DNA of 64,000 bases from Stakelama saccharophila (GCF_032229225.1 NZ_CP135076.1:911001-975000); one strand, 5' to 3'. Positions 9,858 through 18,819 are shown, counted from the stretch's first letter. The notes: generated from the sequence alone by a model not told the origin. Numbers and translations: made by a program.

Positions 9858-11810
9858 ATGAGTCTTCGTATTTTCGGTGCCGCCGCCCTGGCCGGCGCCC
9901 TCGCCGCCTGTACCGGCACCGCTTCCGATGCCGCCTCCTCGCCGGCGCCGTCCGGTTCGCCCGCGGCGGACGCCAGCGCGCCGGCCGTCGCGCCCGTGCT
10001 GCTGACGCCGGAGGCGAGGGACGTCCACAGCTATGCCGTGCCGTCGGTAGCGCGCGTCACCCATGTCGCGCTCGACCTGTCCGCCGATTTCGACGCCCAT
10101 GTCCTGCGCGGCACCGCGACGCTCGACATCAAGGCGGCGGACGATGCGAACCAGATCGTACTCGACACCCGCGATCTCCGCATCGCTTCGGTTACCGACG
10201 GCCGGGGCAGGACGCTGCCGTGGAAGGTGGGCGAAAGCCATCCCGCGCACGGGGCGCCCCTGACGGTGGGCCTCGACGGTACCGATCGGATCAAGATCAC
10301 CTATGCCACCGCGCCCGACGCACCCGCGCTGCAATGGCTCAGCCCGAAGCAGACGGCGGGCGGGAAATATCCCTATCTGTTCAGCCAGGGTGAGGCGATC
10401 CTCAACCGGAGCTGGATTCCGACGCAGGACAGCCCCGGCATCCGCCAGACCTGGGACGCGTCGATCACGGTGCCGAAGTCGTTGACCGCGGTGATGTCGG
10501 CGGAGATGCTGACGCCCGAGGGCAGGCCCGCTTCCGGCGACCGTCACACCTTCCGCTTCCGGATGGACAAGCCGGTCGCGCCCTATCTGATCGCGCTCGC
10601 CATCGGGAACCTGGAGTTCAAGGCGCTGGGTCCGCGCACCGGTGTCTGGACCGAGCCGGGCATGCTGAAAAAAGCGGCCTGGGAATTCGCCGACCTGCCG
10701 AAATTCGTCGACGCGGCCGAAGACCTGTACGGCCCGTATCGCTGGGGCCGCTACGACGTGCTCGTCCTGCCGCCCAGCTTTCCCTATGGCGGGATGGAAA
10801 ATCCGCGCCTGACCTTTGCCACGCCGACGGTAATCGCCGGCGACCGCAGCCTCGTCAGCCTGGTCGCGCATGAACTGGCGCATAGCTGGTCGGGCAATCT
10901 CGTCACCAACGCCACCTGGGACGATTTCTGGCTCAACGAGGGCTTCACCACCTATTTCGAGAACCGCATCATGGAAAAGCTGTACGGCAAGCGCCGCGCG
11001 GCGATGGAGGCAGATCTCGGCTGGAGCGGCCTGCAGGAAGCGATCAAGGACGCAGGCGGCCCGTCCTCGCCCGACACGCAGCTCCACCTGAACCTGACGG
11101 CCGATCGCGATCCCGATGCCGGGATGGGCGAGATCGCCTATGAAAAGGGCGCGACCTTCCTGCGCACGATCGAAAAGGCGGTGGGGCGCGAGCGGTTCGA
11201 CGAATATCTGCGCGGCTATTTCGATCGCCACGCCTTTCAGCCGCAAACGACGGCCGGCTTCCTGAAGGATATTCGCGCGCATCTGTTCAAGGACGACCCC
11301 GACCTTGCGAAACGGATCGGGCTTGAACAATGGGTCTATGAACCCGGCATCCCGGACAATGCGGTCCATGTGAAGTCCGACGCCTTTCCGGCGATGGATA
11401 TGGCGGCGAAGGAATATGCAGAGGGCGGGCTGGTCGCGAGCGTGCCCGACGATGTCAGCACGCAGGAACGGGTACGGTTCCTGAACCGGTTGCCGCGCGA
11501 CCTGAGCCGAGAGCGGTTGGCCGCGCTCGACGAACGGTTCGATTTCAGCCACGCGGGCAATAGCGAGATCCGCTTCGCCTGGCTGATGCTGGCGCTCGGC
11601 AACCGCTATCCGCCCGCGGCGGAATCGGCCGAGCAGTTCCTGACGTCGCAGGGCCGGCGCAAGTTCGTGGCGCCGTTGTTCGAGGTGATGATGAACGAGG
11701 GCGATTGGGGGCAGTCGCTCGCCAGGCGCATCTATGCCAAGGCGCGTCCGGGCTATCACTCCGTCACCTCCGGCACGGTGGACGAGATCGTCGGCTGGAA
11801 CGGGGCCTGA
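9858..11810 (+). CDS. M1 family aminopeptidase (leukotriene A4 hydrolase-like), lipoprotein
   Basis: Zinc aminopeptidase of 650 residues. A lipobox ending in Cys18 (ALAAC) suggests anchoring in the envelope, followed by an Ala/Ser/Pro linker to about residue 50. The exopeptidase motif GGMEN is at 311-315. The zinc site is HELAH at 338-342 plus E361 in NEGFTTY, and the catalytic tyrosine is likely Y428 in IAYEKGA. Domain order is the M1 beta-saddle, thermolysin-like catalytic domain and a C-terminal helical armadillo region like that of leukotriene A4 hydrolase/aminopeptidase B. It should release N-terminal residues from peptides entering the periplasm. Single gene, with no regulator beside it. 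Confidence 0.92.
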   Translation: MSLRIFGAAALAGALAACTGTASDAASSPAPSGSPAADASAPAVAPVLLTPEARDVHSYAVPSVARVTHVALDLSADFDAHVLRGTATLDIKAADDANQIVLDTRDLRIASVTDGRGRTLPWKVGESHPAHGAPLTVGLDGTDRIKITYATAPDAPALQWLSPKQTAGGKYPYLFSQGEAILNRSWIPTQDSPGIRQTWDASITVPKSLTAVMSAEMLTPEGRPASGDRHTFRFRMDKPVAPYLIALAIGNLEFKALGPRTGVWTEPGMLKKAAWEFADLPKFVDAAEDLYGPYRWGRYDVLVLPPSFPYGGMENPRLTFATPTVIAGDRSLVSLVAHELAHSWSGNLVTNATWDDFWLNEGFTTYFENRIMEKLYGKRRAAMEADLGWSGLQEAIKDAGGPSSPDTQLHLNLTADRDPDAGMGEIAYEKGATFLRTIEKAVGRERFDEYLRGYFDRHAFQPQTTAGFLKDIRAHLFKDDPDLAKRIGLEQWVYEPGIPDNAVHVKSDAFPAMDMAAKEYAEGGLVASVPDDVSTQERVRFLNRLPRDLSRERLAALDERFDFSHAGNSEIRFAWLMLALGNRYPPAAESAEQFLTSQGRRKFVAPLFEVMMNEGDWGQSLARRIYAKARPGYHSVTSGTVDEIVGWNGA

Positions 11811-11973
11811 GGGCGGCAGGCGAGGCGCCGGGGCCGGTATCGATCCGCCGGTCGTCGTCTCATCGCCACGGTTCGTCCCGAAATCGGCCCGGCAGGCCGG
11901 GTGCGGGGCTTTTCCGTTAACGGTTTCAGTGCTTTCTGGCCGGCGACAACATTGCGGGGTCGAAGGGGGCCGG

Positions 11974-12525
11974 ATGCAGTTCCACCGTTTTGCAGCGCGT
12001 TTCGCGCTGGCGCTATCGCTTTGCCTGATGACGGCCGTTCCGGCGCAGGCGAAATACTGGCAGTGCGTGACCTTCGCGCGCGAGGTTTCCGGCATCGACA
12101 TCCACGGCAATGCGCGCACCTGGTGGTCCCAGGCGGACGGGCGCTACGTCCGCGGCGATATGCCGGAAGCAGGCGCGGTGATGTCCTTCGCACCGATCGC
12201 GCGGATGCCGTTGGGCCATGTCGCGATGGTGTCGAAGGTGGTGAACGACCGCGAAGTGCTGCTGACTCATGCCAACTGGTCGGTGCGCGGCGGCGTGGAG
12301 CACGATGTCCGCGCGGTGGACGTGTCCGATGCCGGCGACTGGAGCGAGGTGAAGGTCTGGTACGGCCCGATCGGTGCGCTGGGCAGCACCACCTATCCGG
12401 TCAATGGCTTCATCTATCCCGATGCCGGGCCGGATGCGGACGACCTTCCCGGCGGTGACGCGCTGCCGCTGCCCATGGCGAAAAGCGACTTGGCCCAGCG
12501 CGGCATCGTCACGCTGGTGAACTGA
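11974..12525 (+). CDS. CHAP domain protein (putative peptidoglycan amidase)
   Basis: A 183-residue exported protein. A signal peptide ends at PAQA-K (about residue 26). The CHAP/NlpC-P60-like fold follows: the nucleophile is probably C31 in YWQCVTFAR, and the histidine is H82 in MPLGHVAMV, both at the spacing usual for this domain. The family cleaves peptidoglycan cross-bridges or amide bonds. A region of about 45 residues after the domain has no recognised motif. The start at 11974 is favoured by a GAAGGGGG ribosome site and the signal peptide; the frame is open upstream but that part overlaps a gap. Confidence 0.83.
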   Translation: MQFHRFAARFALALSLCLMTAVPAQAKYWQCVTFAREVSGIDIHGNARTWWSQADGRYVRGDMPEAGAVMSFAPIARMPLGHVAMVSKVVNDREVLLTHANWSVRGGVEHDVRAVDVSDAGDWSEVKVWYGPIGALGSTTYPVNGFIYPDAGPDADDLPGGDALPLPMAKSDLAQRGIVTLVN

Positions 12526-12537
12526 GCGTCGGCGGCG

Positions 12538-13023
12538 TCAGGCGGCGGCGAAGGTCATCGCCGCGCCGTTCATGCAATAACGTTTTCCCGTGGGGGGCGG
12601 CCCGTCGTTGAAGACGTGGCCGAGATGCCCGCCGCAACGGCTGCACAACACCTCGATCCGCGCCATTCCCAGCGAGCCGTCGCGCCGCGTCGTCACCGCG
12701 CCTTTCAGCGGTGCATAGAAGCTGGGCCAGCCGGTGCCGCTTTCGAACTTCGTCTTCGAGGAATACAGCGCATTGTCGCAGCCGGCGCAGTGAAAGATGC
12801 CGGCACGCTCGATCTTGTTGAGCGGACTGGAAAAGGGGCGTTCGGTCCCGCCTTCGCGCAGGATATGGAATTGTTGTGGCGTCAGACGCTTCTTCCATTC
12901 GGCGCGGCTGAGGTTCACCGCGAACGCCTCCGCCGCACGCGTCTCGCCGGCCGAACATCCCATGGTGACGGCGGCGGCGGATATCCCGGCGGCGGTCAGA
13001 AAACGGCGGCGGTCGAGCAGCAT
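12538..13023 (-). CDS. msrB: Peptide-methionine (R)-S-oxide reductase, exported
   Basis: Reduces methionine-R-sulfoxide in damaged proteins. The 161-residue product has the MsrB domain at about 38-158. Zinc is held by C79/C82 and C127/C130, and the catalytic cysteine is C150 in RYCMN. The N-terminus DRRRFLTAAG looks like a twin-arginine signal, with a possible lipobox TMGC (Cys23), so the enzyme probably works in the periplasm, folded before export. The start at 13023 has an AAGGAAG site upstream. Its electron donor is not in the window. A separate msrA without a signal lies at 30237, so the cell seems to have at least one reductase on each side of the membrane. Confidence 0.92.
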   Translation of the reverse strand: MLLDRRRFLTAAGISAAAVTMGCSAGETRAAEAFAVNLSRAEWKKRLTPQQFHILREGGTERPFSSPLNKIERAGIFHCAGCDNALYSSKTKFESGTGWPSFYAPLKGAVTTRRDGSLGMARIEVLCSRCGGHLGHVFNDGPPPTGKRYCMNGAAMTFAAA

Positions 13024-13126
13024 GGCGGGGTTCTTCCTTCGGAGTGCGCCGGAACATTCGCATGGGCGGCGCAAAAGGTTGCACCGCCCGCCCGTGCCGT
13101 CGTGCGACGATGGCCGGGTCGGTTGA

Positions 13127-13903
13127 TCAGAGGCCCGGCCCGACCACGCCGAACATGACGCCTTCGGGGTCGCTGGCGACGATGATGCGGTCGCCGCCCG
13201 GCACCTCCACCGGCCCGTGATGCACCGTGCCGCCCCGGGCCTTCACCGTTTCGGCCGCTTCTTCGATATCGGGTGCGCGGAAGTAGAATTGCCAGCCGGG
13301 CGGCGGGCCGGGATCCGGCGCCGTCATCGTCGCGCCGATCGTCGTGTCGCCGACCGCCACGAAGACATAGTCGCCCATCTCTCCCATCGGCATCCTGTCG
13401 GGGAAGGTCCAGCCGAACACCGCGGCATAGAAAGCGTGCGCGCCCTCCTGATCGGGCGTCGCCAGTTCGTTCCAGTTGCACTTGCCGAACCCCGCGCGTT
13501 CGAAGGCGGTGCTCGTTTCGTCCGGTTCGCCGCGCATGACATAGAAGGCGATGCCCTGCGGATCGCGGACCATGGCCATGCGGCCGACGCCCGCAATGGT
13601 CCAGGGCGGCATGATCACGCCGCCGCCCGCGGTCTCCACCGCCTTTACCGTCGCGTCGACATCGTCCACGCCGATATAGAAGAACCAGCCGGGACCGGCG
13701 CCGCCTTGCAGCATGGCCTCGGTCAGCCGCATGACGCCGCCGACCATTTGGCCGCCCGCCGTCCCGATCATGCGATAGTCCATGTCGCCTTGCGGTCTTG
13801 CCTCGATCGTCCAGTCGATAACGTCGTCGTAGAATGCCTTGGCGGCGTCCGGGTCGGCGGTCATCAACTCGTACCAGACAGGGCTTCCATGGGGATTGCG
13901 CAT
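13127..13903 (-). CDS. VOC family protein with two glyoxalase-like domains
   Basis: A 258-residue cytosolic protein made of two vicinal-oxygen-chelate domains (about 5-122 and 130-256). Each has the beta-alpha-beta-beta-beta pattern: WYELMTADPDAAKAFY opens the first and WNELATPDQEGAHAFYAAV the second, and each ends in a DP-GV/IxF strand. Two-domain proteins of this size are often annotated as glyoxalase/bleomycin-resistance or hydroxylase-like proteins; the substrate is unknown. It is the last gene of a minus-strand run read away from the HxlR regulator, 11 bases after the DUF1428 stop with a GGAG ribosome site between. Confidence 0.85.
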   Translation of the reverse strand: MRNPHGSPVWYELMTADPDAAKAFYDDVIDWTIEARPQGDMDYRMIGTAGGQMVGGVMRLTEAMLQGGAGPGWFFYIGVDDVDATVKAVETAGGGVIMPPWTIAGVGRMAMVRDPQGIAFYVMRGEPDETSTAFERAGFGKCNWNELATPDQEGAHAFYAAVFGWTFPDRMPMGEMGDYVFVAVGDTTIGATMTAPDPGPPPGWQFYFRAPDIEEAAETVKARGGTVHHGPVEVPGGDRIIVASDPEGVMFGVVGPGL

Positions 13904-13914
13904 TCCGCTTCTCC

Positions 13915-14271
13915 TCAGGCGTCGCTGTCGAGCAGAATGGAAAATCCGCCGAAGAACATGCGCTTGCCATCGAAGGGCATCTCGCCGTCGGGTTGCATGC
14001 GTTCATCGGCCATCATCTTTTCCCAGCCGGCGTCCCGCGCTTCTTTCGATTCCCAGGTCATCCAGGAAAAGACGACGTTCTCGCCTTCCTCCGCCCTCAC
14101 GGCGCGGTAGAAATCGGTGGTCTCGCCATGCTTGATGTCGTCGCCCCAGCATTCGACGAGCTGAAGCACGCCGTGTTCCTTGAACAGCGGCAGCGCCTTG
14201 GCGGCCATCGCCCGGTACGCTTCCTTCTTGTCGTGGGGCACCGGAACCACGAAACCGTCGACATAGGTCAT
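13915..14271 (-). CDS. DUF1428 (YbaA-like) family protein
   Basis: A 118-residue protein matching the DUF1428/YbaA family, which adopts a dimeric alpha-beta barrel fold. Signature segments are YVDGFVVPVP at the start, ECWGDD in the middle, SWMTWESKEARD and the C-terminal KRMFFGGF. No catalytic activity is established for the family; related folds bind small aromatic or oxidised compounds. Its ATG follows a strong AAGGAGG ribosome site that overlaps the end of the upstream small frame (TGA at 14286-14288), which points to translational coupling within the operon. Confidence 0.9.
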   Translation of the reverse strand: MTYVDGFVVPVPHDKKEAYRAMAAKALPLFKEHGVLQLVECWGDDIKHGETTDFYRAVRAEEGENVVFSWMTWESKEARDAGWEKMMADERMQPDGEMPFDGKRMFFGGFSILLDSDA

Positions 14272-14285
14272 TTCGATATCCTCCT

Positions 14286-14418
14286 TCAGATGGCGGCCGG
14301 CACGGTAGCGCTTCGGTTGAGATCAACGAGTTGCGCTTCCATGGCGCGAACGAGGAGTTCGGCCTCTTCGACCGCGAAAGCTGGTGATTTCAATGTCGGC
14401 GTTCGGATCCATCGGCAT
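14286..14418 (-). pseudogene. Broken small gene (possible GST remnant) within the operon
   Basis: An AAGGAG site five bases upstream starts a frame at ATG 14418 that reads MPMDPNADIEITSF and then loses sense, stopping after 31 codons. Another frame reads protein-like sequence (AVEEAELLVRAMEAQLVDLNR) and ends at 14286, exactly where the ribosome site of the next gene begins. So the intact start and the intact end are in different frames. The opening DIEITSF resembles the N-terminus of glutathione S-transferases, which would be about 200 residues, so this may be a gene that has lost its middle. Alternatively the second frame is a small protein using the TTG at 14393 (35 residues). A sequencing error cannot be excluded. 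Confidence 0.45.
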
Positions 14419-14430
14419 GACAGTGCTCCT

Positions 14431-14913
14431 TCACGCGGCTTCGGCGGCGCGTTCGATCGCGGCGATGTCGATCTTTCTCATCGTCATCATCGCCTCCATC
14501 GCGCGGCGCGCGCTGTCGGCATCGGGATTGTCATAAGCGAGTTCGATCAGCCGGTCGGGCGTGACCTGCCAACTGATTCCCCATTTGTCCTTGCACCAGC
14601 CGCACATGCTTTCCGCCCCGCCATTATCGACGATCGCGTTCCAATAGTGGTCGGTCTCGGCCTGGTCTTTGGTCGGGATGACGAAGCTCACCGCTTCGCT
14701 GTGCCGGAACATGTCGCCGCCGTTCAGAAGGATGAACTGCTGGCCCAGAAGCTCCAGCTCGACGACGATCACGTCGCCCGCCTTTTGCGAGGGCGTGTCG
14801 GCGGGTGTGCGCTGGACGCGGGTGATGCGGCTGTCGGGGAGCAGTGCGGTGTAGAATTTCGCCTGTTCCTCTGCGGTATAGTTGCACCAGACGCACGTGC
14901 TGAGCTTCGTCAT
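14431..14913 (-). CDS. PhnB-like VOC family protein
   Basis: A 160-residue protein of the PhnB/3-demethylubiquinone-9 methyltransferase-like VOC group. It opens with STCVWCNYTAEEQAKFYTALLPDSRI and contains the usual DVIVVELELLGQQFILLNGG and a Trp-rich CGWCKDKWGISWQVTP segment with nearby cysteines. Most members lack a proven function despite the old methyltransferase name. The ATG at 14913 has an AGGAGA site upstream; the frame open before it runs into the promoter of the divergent regulator. It is the first gene of the run that continues through the broken gene, DUF1428 and the two-domain VOC protein. Confidence 0.87.
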   Translation of the reverse strand: MTKLSTCVWCNYTAEEQAKFYTALLPDSRITRVQRTPADTPSQKAGDVIVVELELLGQQFILLNGGDMFRHSEAVSFVIPTKDQAETDHYWNAIVDNGGAESMCGWCKDKWGISWQVTPDRLIELAYDNPDADSARRAMEAMMTMRKIDIAAIERAAEAA

Positions 14914-14944
14914 GGCATCTCTCCTGCGCCGCGAGTCGGCGGAC

Positions 14945-14972
14945 TTGAGGATCGTGCGCGCAATGGTTATAA
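14945..14972 (+). promoter_or_regulatory. Promoter of the HxlR regulator, probably leaderless transcript
   Basis: TTGAGG (14945-14950) and TTATAA (14967-14972) are separated by 16 bases. The expected start of transcription is about 14978-14980, only a few bases before the ATG at 14982. No ribosome site is visible before that ATG, so the message is probably leaderless or nearly so. Confidence 0.5.
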
Positions 14973-14981
14973 AAAGCAACT

Positions 14982-15674
14982 ATGAAGTCAGAAAAAATAA
15001 CTACAGATTGGAAATCCAGGCAAAAGCGCTGGTATGACGACGCCTGCGGCACCGCGCTTGCGCTGGAACTGGTGGGCGAACGCTGGTCGCTGCTGATTGT
15101 GCGCGAACTCATGTACGGCGGAAGACGCTTCGGCGAACTTCGCGCCAGCCTGCCCGGTATCAGCGCCAATGTGTTGACGCAGCGGCTGGAAGGGCTCGAG
15201 CGGATCGGGGTGCTGCACAGGCGCAAGCTGCCGCCGCCGGCGTCGGTGCAGGTCTATGAGCTGACCGAATGGGGCCGCGCGAGCGAGACCGCGATCCAGG
15301 AACTGGGGCGCTGGGCGGTCAGGTCGTCGCTCCACGATCCGACGCTGCCGCTCAGCGCCGCCTCGCTGATGATGTCGTTCCGCACGATGCACGACGGCAC
15401 GCTGGTCGGCGATCTCGATGCGCGGATCGGCTTTCGGCTGGGCGCCGACGAATTCGTGGGAAGGCTCGACCGCCATGGCTTCGACGTACGCCGCGAAGAT
15501 CCCGCCGGCGCCGACGCCGCCTTCCACGCCTCGCCCGAAACCATGGCGTCGATCGTCTATGGCGGGCGGCCGATCGCCGATGCGGAGGCGGCCGGCGCAT
15601 TGCGCATCCACGGCGACCGCGCACTGGCGGAGCGCTTCGTGCGGCTGTTCGTTCTGCCGGACAAGCTGGCCTGA
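14982..15674 (+). CDS. HxlR family transcriptional regulator
   Basis: A 230-residue regulator. Residues about 15-110 form the HxlR/MarR-like winged helix, including [22 protein letters not shown], the recognition helix region [19 protein letters not shown] and the wing [10 protein letters not shown]. The C-terminal 110 residues resemble the SCP2-like sterol-carrier domain seen in longer HxlR proteins and may bind a hydrophobic ligand. HxlR proteins typically respond to reactive aldehydes, quinones or disulfide stress. It is divergent from the PhnB/DUF1428/VOC run, with 68 bases between starts, so it likely controls that operon and itself. Confidence 0.88.
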   Translation: MKSEKITTDWKSRQKRWYDDACGTALALELVGERWSLLIVRELMYGGRRFGELRASLPGISANVLTQRLEGLERIGVLHRRKLPPPASVQVYELTEWGRASETAIQELGRWAVRSSLHDPTLPLSAASLMMSFRTMHDGTLVGDLDARIGFRLGADEFVGRLDRHGFDVRREDPAGADAAFHASPETMASIVYGGRPIADAEAAGALRIHGDRALAERFVRLFVLPDKLA

Positions 15675-15789
15675 ACATGGGCGGGCGGCGGCGCGGCGGT
15701 TTCGCCCCTTGCCCTCTTTCACGCTCGCCTTAAGTGGTAGGGGACAGCCGCGCCGGCCGGCGACGCCTTCTCACAATTCAGGATTGGTC

Positions 15790-16794
15790 ATGGCAAGCAT
15801 CGCGAACACCCAGCCCGACAGCCGCGAAACCACGGTGATGGACGCGCCCGACAAGATGGTGAACGTGCGCGAGGTGTTCGGCATCGATTCCGACATGGAA
15901 TGCCCGGCGTTCAGCGAGGCGGACGAGCGCGTGCCCGATCTCGATCCCGCCTATGTCTTCGACCCCGATACGACGCTGGCGGTGCTGGCGGGCTTCGCCC
16001 ACAACCGCCGCGTCATGATCCACGGCTATCACGGCACCGGCAAGTCGACGCATATCGAACAGGTGGCGGCGCGGCTCAACTGGCCGTGCGTGCGCATCAA
16101 CCTGGATGCGCATATCAGCCGGATCGACCTGATCGGCCGCGACGCGATCGTGCTGAAGGACGGGCAACAGGTCACCGAGTTCCGTGAGGGGTTGCTCCCC
16201 TGGGCGTTGCAGAATCCGACCGCCCTGGTCTTCGACGAATATGATGCCGGCCGGCCCGACGTGATGTTCGTGATCCAGCGCGTGCTGGAGACGGAGGGCA
16301 AGCTGACGCTCTTGGACCAGAACCGCGTCATCCGCCCCAATCCGTGGTTCCGCATGTTCGCCACCGCCAACACGGTGGGGCTGGGCGATACCAGCGGCCT
16401 GTATCACGGCACGCAGCAGATCAACCAGGGCCAGATGGACCGCTGGAACATCGTCGTCGCGCTGAATTATCTGCCGGCCGCCACCGAGGCGCAGATCGTG
16501 CTCGCCAAGTCGGGCGAATACGACAAGCCCGAGGGCAAGGAGGTGGTGGAAAAGATGGTCCGCGTCGCCGACCTGTCGCGCAAGGGCTTCGTCGGCGGGG
16601 ACATCTCCACGGTGATGAGCCCGCGCACCGTCATCACCTGGGCGCAGAACGCGCTGATCTTCGGCGATATCGGCTTCGCCTTCCGCCTGAGCTTTCTCAA
16701 CAAGTGCGACGAGGCGGAACGGCCGCTGGTCGCCGAATATTATCAGCGCGTCTTCGGCGACGACCTGCCGGAAAGCGTGGTGAAGCGGGCGTGA
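15790..16794 (+). CDS. cobS: Cobaltochelatase subunit CobS (AAA+ ATPase)
   Basis: The ATPase subunit of the aerobic cobaltochelatase CobNST, which inserts cobalt into hydrogenobyrinic acid diamide. The 334 residues contain a Walker A motif at 79-87 (GYHGTGKST), Walker B at 146-150 (LVFDE) and the AAA+ sensor region with MFATANT. Length matches CobS of Brucella and Pseudomonas. It forms a chaperone-like ring with CobT, encoded next. No cobN or other cobalamin genes are in the window; some alphaproteobacteria carry cobST apart from cobN, so participation in cobalamin synthesis is likely but not shown here. The ATG at 15790 follows an AGGA site. Confidence 0.93.
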   Translation: MASIANTQPDSRETTVMDAPDKMVNVREVFGIDSDMECPAFSEADERVPDLDPAYVFDPDTTLAVLAGFAHNRRVMIHGYHGTGKSTHIEQVAARLNWPCVRINLDAHISRIDLIGRDAIVLKDGQQVTEFREGLLPWALQNPTALVFDEYDAGRPDVMFVIQRVLETEGKLTLLDQNRVIRPNPWFRMFATANTVGLGDTSGLYHGTQQINQGQMDRWNIVVALNYLPAATEAQIVLAKSGEYDKPEGKEVVEKMVRVADLSRKGFVGGDISTVMSPRTVITWAQNALIFGDIGFAFRLSFLNKCDEAERPLVAEYYQRVFGDDLPESVVKRA

Positions 16795-16847
16795 CGGCGG
16801 CGCTGCCTCTTTCTCCTTCGCCCTTGATGGGGGAAGGATACGCCGCC

Positions 16848-16981
16848 TTGGCGACGCAGACGCCTAGGCGAAGTTGGATGAGGGTGAGCACGGCCGGTGC
16901 AAACGCCTTTCCCCTCTCCCAGCTTCGCCTAGGCGGCTTCGCCGCCAAGTCTTCGCATCCCTCTCCCCGGCGGGGAGAGGG
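16848..16981. repeat. Intergenic repeat with cobT-proximal palindrome
   Basis: The 192-base gap between cobS and cobT holds two nested structures. Arms of about 30 bases at 16848-16877 and 16918-16948 are imperfect inverted copies sharing the core CTTCGCCTAGGCG. A second, perfect 10-base inverted repeat (16959-16968 with 16972-16981, loop GGC) ends six bases before the cobT ATG and its 3' arm GGGGAGAGGG contains the probable cobT ribosome site. The sequence looks like a REP-type element lodged in an operon. The hairpin could hide the ribosome site and lower CobT translation. Confidence 0.7.
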
Positions 16982-16986
16982 ATAGC

Positions 16987-18819
16987 ATGACCGAACGCAC
17001 GCCTCTTGATGCATTCAAGGCGGTGCTGGGCGGCACGGCGCGCGTGTTGGCCGAGGACGCCGAGGTCGAACTGGCCTTTTCCGCCGATGCGCCGTCGCAG
17101 GCCGGACGCAACCTGAAGGTGCCGATGCCGTCGCGCACACTGCCGGCTGACCAGGTGGCGCAGGCGCGCGGCTTCGCGGACGGTTTCGCGCTGCGCTTGA
17201 AACATCACGACCGCGCCAAGCACAACCGCGCCGCCCCGCGCGAGGCGGTGGCGCGGGCGGTGTTCGACGCGGTGGAGACGGCGCGGATCGAAGCGATCGG
17301 ATCGCGCGGGTACGAGGGCGTGTCGGCCAATCTCGACCATGCGCTGAACGTCCGGCTGAAATCCGATCCGATTGCACGCGCACGCACGGCCGAAGAGGTG
17401 CCGCTGTCGACCGCCATCCAGTTGATGGCGCGCGAACGCCTGACCGGAAAGCCCGCGCCGTCGCTCGCCGAACCGGGCATGAAACTGGTGCGCGACTGGG
17501 TCGAGGAGAAAGCGGGCAAGGATCTCGACGCGCTCGGCCTTGCTATCGACGACCAGGAATCGTTCGGCAAGCTCGTCTCCAACCTGCTCGAAGATCTCGA
17601 CCTCACCGAGGGCGAGGTGCTGCCCGAGGAGGATGACGAGGGCGGCAGTGACGACGAGGGCGCCGAGGACCAGGAAGAGGAACAGGGCGAGGACGAAGGC
17701 GACGAGGCCGGCGAGCAGGGCGAGGGCGAGGTCGACGCCCGCGGCGAGCAGCGCGATTCGGACGAAGGCGAGGGCGAGCAGCAGGCCGACAGCGAGCAGG
17801 AGATGGACGACGCCGAAGGTGAGCCCGGCGACGACGGGCGGGAAGGCATGATGCCCGTGCGGCCGAACCGTCCCTGGTCCGACCTGCCGCCGCAGTTTGA
17901 ATACAAGGCCTTCACCAGCAAGTTCGACGAGATCATCGCCGCCACCGAATTGTGCGATGCCGACGAACTGGAACGGCTGCGCTCCTATCTGGACCAGCAG
18001 CTCACGCATCTGCAGGGCGTGGTGACGAAGCTCGCCAACCGTTTGCAGCGCCGTTTGATGGCGCAGCAGGCGCGGTCGTGGGATTTCGATCAGGAAGAAG
18101 GGCTGCTCGACGCCGCCCGGCTGGCGCGCGTGGTGGTAAACCCGATGCAGTCGCTCAGCTACAAGGTCGAGCGCGAGACCGATTTCCGCGATACCGTGGT
18201 CACGCTGCTGATCGACAATTCCGGTTCGATGCGCGGCCGGCCCATCTCGATCGCCGCGATCAGCGCGGACATCCTCGCCCGCACGCTCGAACGCGTCGGG
18301 GTGAAGGTGGAGATCCTGGGCTTCACCACGCGGGCGTGGAAGGGCGGACAGGCGCGCGAGGAATGGCTGCAGAACGGAAGGCCGCACCAGCCGGGCCGTC
18401 TCAACGACCTGCGCCACATCGTCTATAAGCAGGCCGACGAGCCATGGCGGCGGGCCAAGGCCTCACTGGGCCTGATGATGCGCGAAGGGCTGCTGAAGGA
18501 GAATATCGACGGCGAGGCGCTGCTCTGGGCGCACAGCCGGCTGATCGCACGGCCGGAAGAACGCAAGGTTCTGATGGTCATCTCCGACGGCGCGCCGGTC
18601 GACGATTCCACCCTGTCGGTCAATTCGGGCAGTTACCTCGAACGCCATCTGCGCCAGGTGATCGGCTGGATCGAGACGCGTTCGCCGGTGCAATTGTCGG
18701 CGATCGGCATCGGCCACGACGTGACCCGTTACTATGCCCGCGCGGTGACGATCATGGACGTGGAGCAATTGGCGGGCACGATGATCGAACAGCTCGCGGC
18801 CCTGTTCGACGAGGAATGA
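16987..18819 (+). CDS. cobT: Cobaltochelatase subunit CobT
   Basis: The 610-residue partner of CobS. An N-terminal CobT domain (about 1-200) is followed by an extreme acidic stretch (about 205-286, mostly Glu, Asp and Gly), which is normal for CobT. The C-terminal half has a von Willebrand A domain with a MIDAS metal motif D410-N-S412-G-S414. CobT binds the MIDAS-coordinated partner CobN and, with CobS ATP hydrolysis, drives metal insertion. It is 192 bases downstream of cobS, separated by a repeat that overlaps its ribosome site. The next gene begins about 220 bases later behind another repeat, so the operon probably ends here. Confidence 0.93.
   Translation: MTERTPLDAFKAVLGGTARVLAEDAEVELAFSADAPSQAGRNLKVPMPSRTLPADQVAQARGFADGFALRLKHHDRAKHNRAAPREAVARAVFDAVETARIEAIGSRGYEGVSANLDHALNVRLKSDPIARARTAEEVPLSTAIQLMARERLTGKPAPSLAEPGMKLVRDWVEEKAGKDLDALGLAIDDQESFGKLVSNLLEDLDLTEGEVLPEEDDEGGSDDEGAEDQEEEQGEDEGDEAGEQGEGEVDARGEQRDSDEGEGEQQADSEQEMDDAEGEPGDDGREGMMPVRPNRPWSDLPPQFEYKAFTSKFDEIIAATELCDADELERLRSYLDQQLTHLQGVVTKLANRLQRRLMAQQARSWDFDQEEGLLDAARLARVVVNPMQSLSYKVERETDFRDTVVTLLIDNSGSMRGRPISIAAISADILARTLERVGVKVEILGFTTRAWKGGQAREEWLQNGRPHQPGRLNDLRHIVYKQADEPWRRAKASLGLMMREGLLKENIDGEALLWAHSRLIARPEERKVLMVISDGAPVDDSTLSVNSGSYLERHLRQVIGWIETRSPVQLSAIGIGHDVTRYYARAVTIMDVEQLAGTMIEQLAALFDEE

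Noticed and set aside
9744..12119. Minus-strand frame of 791 codons opposite the M1 aminopeptidase
   Set aside because: It spans a gene, a gap and part of another gene on the opposite strand, without any family motif.
16697..17014. Minus-strand frame with repeated [26 protein letters not shown] sequence between cobS and cobT
   Set aside because: It is a translation of the intergenic repeat; such Pro/Arg/Gly-rich products are typical false genes over REP-type elements.
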